From NCBI GenBank assembly GCA_005884715.1, contig VAZZ01000005.1, forward strand, positions 12,692 to 25,367: 12,676 nucleotides of DNA, in the 5' to 3' direction. A model generated the notes under the pieces. That model made no database searches and was not told the DNA's origin. It was given only the letters and a program-made list of their open reading frames with translations. The position numbers and the translations under genes are program-made. This stretch comes from Alphaproteobacteria bacterium. GTDB taxonomy: Bacteria; Pseudomonadota; Alphaproteobacteria; Rhizobiales; Aestuariivirgaceae. Positions 8,694-12,676 of the stretch are shown here, one piece after another; positions within the stretch are counted from its first letter, which is position 1; each line of letters opens with the position of its first letter.

Positions 8694-10214
8694 ATGCAAG
8701 TCTCACCCGAATTCGACGCGTTCCGTCGCGTCTATGATTTAGGCGAAGCGCAGATACTCTCGACGCGCCTGGTCGCCGATCTCGAAACCCCCGTCTCGGC
8801 AATGCTCAAGCTGGCGCGCAATGCGCGCTATTCCTTCCTGCTCGAATCAGTTGAAGGCGGCGCCGTGCGCGGGCGCTACTCCATCATCGGCATGCGGCCT
8901 GACGTCATCTGGAAGGTTGAAGGCCGCAGGGCCTCGGTCAACCGCCGCGCGCTGTTCAATCCCGATGGCCCTTTTGAAACGGTCGATCTCGATCCGCTGC
9001 CGGCACTCAGGGCGCTGCTCAAGGAAAGCCGGATCGCCCTGCCGCCCGATGCGCCTCCCATGTCGGCCGGCGTCTTTGGCTATATGGGCTATGACATGGT
9101 GCGGCTGATGGAAGATCTGCCCGCTCCCAACAAGGATGTCATCGGCCTGCCCGACAGCATGCTGATCCGCCCGACGATCATGGCGATCTTCGATTCGGTA
9201 AAGGATGATGTGACGGTGGTGACGCCGGTCTATCCGGAAGGCGATATCAGCGCCAAGGCCGCCTATGCACGCGCCATGGAGCGTCTCGCTTATGTCGTGG
9301 AAGCGCTCGACCGGCCGCTCGATCACGGCATGATGGGCCGCGCCGATGCTCCACCCATTGGCGAGCCCAGGTCCAATACGTCACCGCAAGACTATATGGG
9401 CATGGTGGACAAGGCTAAGGAATACATCGCCGCCGGCGATATTTTCCAGGTGGTCCTGTCGCAGCGCTTCGAGGCCGATTTCAGCCTGCCGCCCTTCGCG
9501 CTCTACCGCTCGCTCAGAAGGGTCAATCCCTCGCCCTTCCTTTATTATCTGGATTTCGACCGCTTCGCGATCATCGGCTCATCGCCCGAGATCCTGGTCC
9601 GGGTGCGCGATGGCAAAGTCACCATCCGTCCGATTGCCGGCACCAGGCGGCGTGGCGAGACGCCAAGCGAGGACCGCGCCCTGGCGGAAGAACTGCTTGC
9701 CGATCCCAAGGAGAGAGCCGAACATCTGATGCTGCTCGATCTCGGTCGGAACGATGTCGGTCGCGTCGCCGAGATCGGATCGATCAAGGTGACTGACCAG
9801 TTCATCCTCGAATATTACAGCCATGTGATGCATATCGTGTCGAATGTCGAGGGTCAGCTGGCGCCCAGATATGACGCGATCGACGCCCTCGTCGCCGGCT
9901 TCCCGGCCGGCACGGTCTCGGGCGCGCCGAAAGTGCGCGCCATGCAGATCATCGATGAGCTCGAGCATGAGAAACGCGGCGCCTATGCCGGCTGTGCCGG
10001 ATATTTCTCGGCCGATGGCGACATGGACACCTGCATCATGCTGCGCACCGCCATCGTGAAGAACGGCAAGATGTATGTGCAGGCGGGCGCCGGTCTGGTC
10101 GCCGACAGCGTTCCTCAATCCGAGCACACCGAATGCGTCAACAAGGCGAAAGCGCTGTTCCGCGCCGCCGACGATGCGGTGCGCTTCGCCGGACGCGCCG
10201 GGAGGGGACAATGA
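8694..10214 (+). CDS. trpE: Anthranilate synthase component I
   Basis: The 506-residue protein is full length for TrpE, which with TrpG makes anthranilate from chorismate and glutamine as the first committed step to tryptophan. The tryptophan feedback motif LLES is at 49-52. The chorismate-binding core shows GDIFQVVLSQRF (248-259), GSSPEIL (295-301), RPIAGTRRRGE (312-322), the LLDLGRNDVGRV segment (347-358) and FPAGTVSGAPKVRAMQIIDE (403-422). The ATG at 8694 gives a normal MQVSPEFDAFRRVYDLG start, but no Shine-Dalgarno is visible, so reinitiation from ppiD 39 bp upstream is possible. No Trp-rich leader peptide or classical attenuator is seen. TrpE is separate from TrpG here, unlike the fused TrpEG of Rhizobiaceae. 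A 131-bp repeat element follows. Confidence 0.97.
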   Translation: MQVSPEFDAFRRVYDLGEAQILSTRLVADLETPVSAMLKLARNARYSFLLESVEGGAVRGRYSIIGMRPDVIWKVEGRRASVNRRALFNPDGPFETVDLDPLPALRALLKESRIALPPDAPPMSAGVFGYMGYDMVRLMEDLPAPNKDVIGLPDSMLIRPTIMAIFDSVKDDVTVVTPVYPEGDISAKAAYARAMERLAYVVEALDRPLDHGMMGRADAPPIGEPRSNTSPQDYMGMVDKAKEYIAAGDIFQVVLSQRFEADFSLPPFALYRSLRRVNPSPFLYYLDFDRFAIIGSSPEILVRVRDGKVTIRPIAGTRRRGETPSEDRALAEELLADPKERAEHLMLLDLGRNDVGRVAEIGSIKVTDQFILEYYSHVMHIVSNVEGQLAPRYDAIDALVAGFPAGTVSGAPKVRAMQIIDELEHEKRGAYAGCAGYFSADGDMDTCIMLRTAIVKNGKMYVQAGAGLVADSVPQSEHTECVNKAKALFRAADDAVRFAGRAGRGQ

Positions 10215-10241
10215 TGCGGATCTATCGGATCACATTCATTT

Positions 10242-10372
10242 CCTTCTCCCATGGGGAGAAGGATGTCCGCGCGCAATGCGCGGACAGGATGAGGGGATGC
10301 GCCCCATCCGATGAGCACCTAAACCCCTCACCCGGCCGCTTGCAGCGGCCGACCTCTCCCTATGGGAGAGGT
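10242..10372. repeat. 131-bp nested palindromic element between trpE and trpG
   Basis: Four hairpins lie in a row: 10242-10262 (9-bp stem CCTTCTCCC, loop ATG), 10265-10285 (8-bp stem GTCCGCGC, 5-nt loop), 10333-10351 (8-bp stem CGGCCGCT, loop TGC) and 10352-10372 (9-bp stem ACCTCTCCC, loop TAT). TGAGGGG at 10290-10296 pairs with CCCCTCA at 10324-10330, so the two halves form one large inverted structure. The right half read backwards has the same order as the left: CTCCC hairpin, GC hairpin, GGTGAGGGG. Similar CTTCTCCC/GGGAGAGG elements are common between genes in Rhizobiales, so this is probably an interspersed element that may modulate trpE-trpG mRNA. Confidence 0.85.
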
Positions 10373-10384
10373 AAATTTGCGCTC

Positions 10385-10390
10385 GGAGGA
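10385..10390 (+). promoter_or_regulatory. Ribosome binding site of trpG
   Basis: GGAGGA lies 8 nt before the ATG at 10399. It is the clearest Shine-Dalgarno in the trp cluster and would allow trpG translation independent of trpE despite the intervening hairpins. Confidence 0.75.
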
Positions 10391-10398
10391 TTCATCCA

Positions 10399-10974
10399 AT
10401 GATCATCCTCATCGACAATTACGACAGCTTCACCTGGAATCTCTATCACTTCCTGGGTGATCTCGGCGCCGAGACGGTGGTCCATCGCAACGACAAGATC
10501 AGTGTCGGCCAGGTTCTCTCGGCAAGGCCCAAGGCAATTGTGCTGTCGCCTGGCCCCTGCACGCCCAATGAGGCCGGAATCTGCCTCGACCTCATCGTGA
10601 AGGCGCAAGATCAGGTGCCTATCCTTGGCGTCTGTCTTGGCCATCAGGCGATCGGTCAGGACTTTGGCGGGAAGGTGATCCGGGCGCCGAAACTGATGCA
10701 TGGCAAGTTGTCGGATATCCGCCATGATGCGAAGGGCATCTTCGCATATGTGCCGGATAAATTCGCCGCCACCCGCTATCATTCGCTAATCGTGGAGCGG
10801 GAAAGCCTGCCGCAAAGCCTCGAAGTGACGGCGGAAACCGAAGACGGCATCATCATGGGCCTGCAGCATAAGACGAAGCCGATCCATGGCGTGCAGTTCC
10901 ATCCGGAAAGCATTGCCTCCGAACATGGCCACACTCTATTGAAGAACTTCCTCGAACAAGCGAGGGCGTTATGA
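10399..10974 (+). CDS. trpG: Anthranilate synthase component II (glutamine amidotransferase)
   Basis: The 191-residue class I glutamine amidotransferase supplies ammonia to TrpE. It starts MIILIDNYDSFTWNLYHFLG, has the oxyanion motif LSPGPCTPNEAG (49-60), the nucleophile Cys79 in GVCLGHQAIGQ, and the His168/Glu170 pair in VQFHPESI, so the triad is complete. MHGKLSDI (100-107) and RYHSLIV (126-132) are also typical of TrpG/PabA. Closely related PabA cannot be excluded by this domain alone, but its position between trpE and trpD settles the assignment. It overlaps trpD by 4 bp (ATGA), which indicates translational coupling. Confidence 0.97.
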   Translation: MIILIDNYDSFTWNLYHFLGDLGAETVVHRNDKISVGQVLSARPKAIVLSPGPCTPNEAGICLDLIVKAQDQVPILGVCLGHQAIGQDFGGKVIRAPKLMHGKLSDIRHDAKGIFAYVPDKFAATRYHSLIVERESLPQSLEVTAETEDGIIMGLQHKTKPIHGVQFHPESIASEHGHTLLKNFLEQARAL

Positions 10975-11984
10975 CCGACCTTAAACCTCTCATCGCCAAG
11001 GCCGCCAACGGCCAGGCGCTGACGCGCGAGGAAGCGCGTTCGGCCTTCGACGTGCTGATGTCAGGCGAAGCCACGCCCTCGCAGATAGGCGGCTTCCTGA
11101 TGGCGCTGCGAGTGCGCGGCGAAACGGTGGATGAGATCACCGGCGCCGTCGAGATCATGCGCGAGAAGATGACGAAGGTCGAGGCGCCCGCCGATGCGAT
11201 CGACATCGTGGGGACCGGCGGTGATGCCTCGGGCTCCTATAATATCTCGACCTGTGCCGCCTTCGTCACAGCCGGTACCGGGCTCAGGATCGCCAAGCAC
11301 GGCAACCGCGCTCTGTCGTCGAAATCGGGCTCGGCCGACGTGCTGGCGGCGCTTGGCGTGAAGATCGATCTGACGCCTGAGCAAATCAGCCGCTGCATCA
11401 AGGAAGCGGGCTGCGGCTTCATGTTCGCGCCAGCGCATCATTCCTCGATGAAGCATGTCGGCCCATCGCGCGTCGAGCTTGGCACGCGGACGATCTTCAA
11501 TCTGCTCGGCCCCCTTTCCAATCCGGCCGGGGTCAAGCGCCAGGTCACCGGCGTCTTCGCCAAGGCCTGGGTCGAGCCATTGGCGCATGTGCTGAACAAT
11601 CTAGGGTCAGAGCGCGCCTGGATCTGTCATGGCGAAGGCGGGTTCGACGAGATCGTGCCCTGCGGCACAAGCTGGATCGCCGACCTGAAGGGCGGCAAGG
11701 TCACGCTTTCCGAGATCAAACCGGAAGACGTCGGCATCGCCCGCTCATCACCTGCTGATCTCAAGGGTGGTGATGCAGCTTACAATGCCGAAGCCTTGCG
11801 GGGCGTGCTCGAGGGCAAGAAGAATGCCTTCCGCGATGCCGCGGTGATGACGGCGGCGGCGGCCCTTCTGGTCGCCGGGAAAGCCAAGGACCTCAAGGAG
11901 GGCGTGGCGCAGGCGCAGCAATCCGTCGACGGGGGCGCCGCCCGCCAAGTGCTCGAGACGCTGGTCAAAGTGTCCAATGCCTGA
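10971..11984 (+). CDS. trpD: Anthranilate phosphoribosyltransferase
   Basis: The 337-residue protein transfers the phosphoribosyl group of PRPP to anthranilate, giving N-(5'-phosphoribosyl)-anthranilate. The PRPP and anthranilate sites are visible: DIVGTGGDASGSYNIST (78-94), KHGNRALSSKSGSADVL (109-125), FAPAHHSSMKHVGPSR (152-167) and GTRTIFNLLGPLSNP (171-185). Family members often have HPAM where this one has HSSM. The first 70 residues form the helical dimerisation domain. Length and start match the family, and the ATG overlaps the trpG stop. It is followed by a 147-bp gap with a palindromic repeat before trpC. No lesions were seen. Confidence 0.97.
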   Translation: MTDLKPLIAKAANGQALTREEARSAFDVLMSGEATPSQIGGFLMALRVRGETVDEITGAVEIMREKMTKVEAPADAIDIVGTGGDASGSYNISTCAAFVTAGTGLRIAKHGNRALSSKSGSADVLAALGVKIDLTPEQISRCIKEAGCGFMFAPAHHSSMKHVGPSRVELGTRTIFNLLGPLSNPAGVKRQVTGVFAKAWVEPLAHVLNNLGSERAWICHGEGGFDEIVPCGTSWIADLKGGKVTLSEIKPEDVGIARSSPADLKGGDAAYNAEALRGVLEGKKNAFRDAAVMTAAAALLVAGKAKDLKEGVAQAQQSVDGGAARQVLETLVKVSNA

Positions 11985-12005
11985 GCGACTTCACACCACT
12001 TTTGC

Positions 12006-12109
12006 CCGTCACCCCGGCGAAAGCCGGGGCCCATTAAATTCGTGCAGCTCGAACAGTGTAGCTCGGATTGCGCCTATTGAATGGATCCCGGCTTGCGCCG
12101 GGATGACGG
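12006..12109. repeat. Paired-hairpin palindromic repeat between trpD and trpC (VIPAQAGIH type)
   Basis: Two 34-bp arms (12006-12039 and 12076-12109) are inverted relative to each other with 29 of 34 positions matching, around a 36-bp centre. Each arm folds on itself: CCCCGGC-GAAA-GCCGGGG at 12012-12029, and on the minus strand TCCCGGC-GCAA-GCCGGGA at 12086-12103. Both loops are GNRA-type when read in the same arm direction. Read on the minus strand it spells VIPAQAGIH, a known spurious peptide from this widespread proteobacterial repeat. It is not a gene. Confidence 0.88.
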
Positions 12110-12114
12110 TTAGA

Positions 12115-12124
12115 GAGAGGGGGG
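12115..12124 (+). promoter_or_regulatory. Ribosome binding site supporting the GTG start of trpC
   Basis: A purine-rich GAGAGGGGGG ends 7 nt before GTG at 12132-12134. No ATG occurs in frame before codon 31, which would remove conserved N-terminal sequence, so this site decides the start. Confidence 0.6.
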
Positions 12125-12131
12125 CGCAATA

Positions 12132-12676
12132 GTGACCACCATCCTCGACAAGATCGCCGCCTATAAACGCGAAGAGGTCGCCAGGGCAAAGGCCGAGATC
12201 GGCGAGCGTGAGCTTGACGTCATGGCGCTCGATGCGCCCCCGGTCCGGAGCTTCACGGCGGCGCTCGAGGCGAAGCTTGCCCAGGGTCAATGGGCGCTCA
12301 TTGCCGAAATCAAGAAGGCCAGTCCTTCCAAGGGTTTGATACGATCTGATTTCAATCCACCGCAACTGGCCATGGCCTATGAGGATGGGGGTGCCGCCTG
12401 CCTCTCCGTCCTCACCGATGCTCCTTCCTTCAAGGGAGCGCCCGAATATCTGGGTGCTGCCCGCGCCGTCACCCAACTCCCCGCTCTGCGCAAGGATTTC
12501 ATGCTCGATCCTTACCAGGTGACGGAAGCCCGCGCCTGGGGCGCCGACTGCATCCTCCTCATCATGGCGATGATCGATGACGGGCTCGCCTGCGAACTCG
12601 AAGCGGCAGCACTCGACTGGGGCATGGATGTGCTCGCCGAAGTTCATGACGACAAGGAGCTCGAGCGCGCGCTCAA
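12132..12676 (+). CDS. trpC: Indole-3-glycerol phosphate synthase, 3' end cut by window
   Basis: From a GTG start, 181 codons run open to the right edge. The protein closes the ring of carboxyphenylamino-deoxyribulose phosphate to indole-3-glycerol phosphate. The N-terminus ILDKIAAYKREEVARAK (4-20) is the standard family helix. The barrel shows IAEIKKASPSKGLIR (57-71, with Glu59 and Lys61), ACLSVLTDAPSFKG (89-102), RKDFMLDPYQVTEAR (120-134, with catalytic Lys121), GADCILLI (137-144) and VLAEVHD (167-173, with Glu170). About 80-90 residues are missing beyond the edge. It lies 147 bp after trpD, across a palindromic repeat, with its own Shine-Dalgarno. In many alphaproteobacteria moaC, moeA and lexA come next. 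Confidence 0.96.
   Translation, partial: MTTILDKIAAYKREEVARAKAEIGERELDVMALDAPPVRSFTAALEAKLAQGQWALIAEIKKASPSKGLIRSDFNPPQLAMAYEDGGAACLSVLTDAPSFKGAPEYLGAARAVTQLPALRKDFMLDPYQVTEARAWGADCILLIMAMIDDGLACELEAAALDWGMDVLAEVHDDKELERAL

Noticed and set aside
10242..10372. CRISPR-like or multi-hairpin attenuator reading of the trpE-trpG gap
   Set aside because: There are no direct repeats with regular spacers, no Trp-rich peptide and no T-tract after the last stem. An interspersed palindromic element explains it better.
12009..12647. Minus-strand ORF opposite trpC containing VIPAQAGIH
   Set aside because: Antisense of trpC joined to translated palindromic repeat, a well-known source of spurious proteins.

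Overview
The window reads as a chromosomal housekeeping segment of an alphaproteobacterium, most likely of the order Hyphomicrobiales (Rhizobiales). The grounds are high-GC coding sequence, the tpiA-secG-pyrG run divergent from a ppiD-like gene, a DUF3772-type MscS channel, the split trpE-trpG-trpD-trpC cluster, and intergenic palindromic repeats, including the kind whose chance translation reads VIPAQAGIH. This placement is inference from family knowledge, not from a search.

Layout. A leftward block transcribes tpiA, secG, pyrG, a large mechanosensitive channel gene, a glyoxalase/VOC-like gene and a PaaI-type thioesterase that runs off the left edge. From a shared 228-bp divergent intergenic region, a rightward block carries a ppiD-like periplasmic folding factor, then trpE, trpG, trpD and the first two thirds of trpC, which runs off the right edge. 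The leftward genes supply central carbon metabolism (TIM), the Sec translocon (SecG), CTP synthesis (PyrG) and osmotic protection (MscS family). The rightward trp genes convert chorismate to anthranilate (TrpE/TrpG), then phosphoribosyl-anthranilate (TrpD), then indole-3-glycerol phosphate (TrpC).

What is unusual is damage, not a new system. Four lesions lie in the left and middle of the window: (1) an exact 121-bp inverted copy of the MscS pore-helix region sits at the mscS/VOC boundary, where it replaces the channel's C-terminal tail and the VOC protein's N-terminus and fuses the two into one 1047-codon frame; (2) a one-base frameshift near the 3' end of the VOC gene; (3) a 10-bp tandem duplication that breaks tpiA and whose removal restores the frame exactly; (4) a small out-of-frame deletion near the 5' end of ppiD. 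pyrG, secG, trpE, trpG, trpD and the visible part of trpC look intact. Because tpiA and similar genes are normally kept, sequencing or assembly error is at least as likely as real decay, and raw reads would decide.

The trp cluster is interrupted by two different palindromic repeat elements, one of 131 bp between trpE and trpG and one of about 104 bp between trpD and trpC. A third palindrome lies between tpiA and ppiD. I found no RNA genes, CRISPR arrays, insertion sequences, or credible defence or mobile systems. No stretch over 300 bases lacks a gene.
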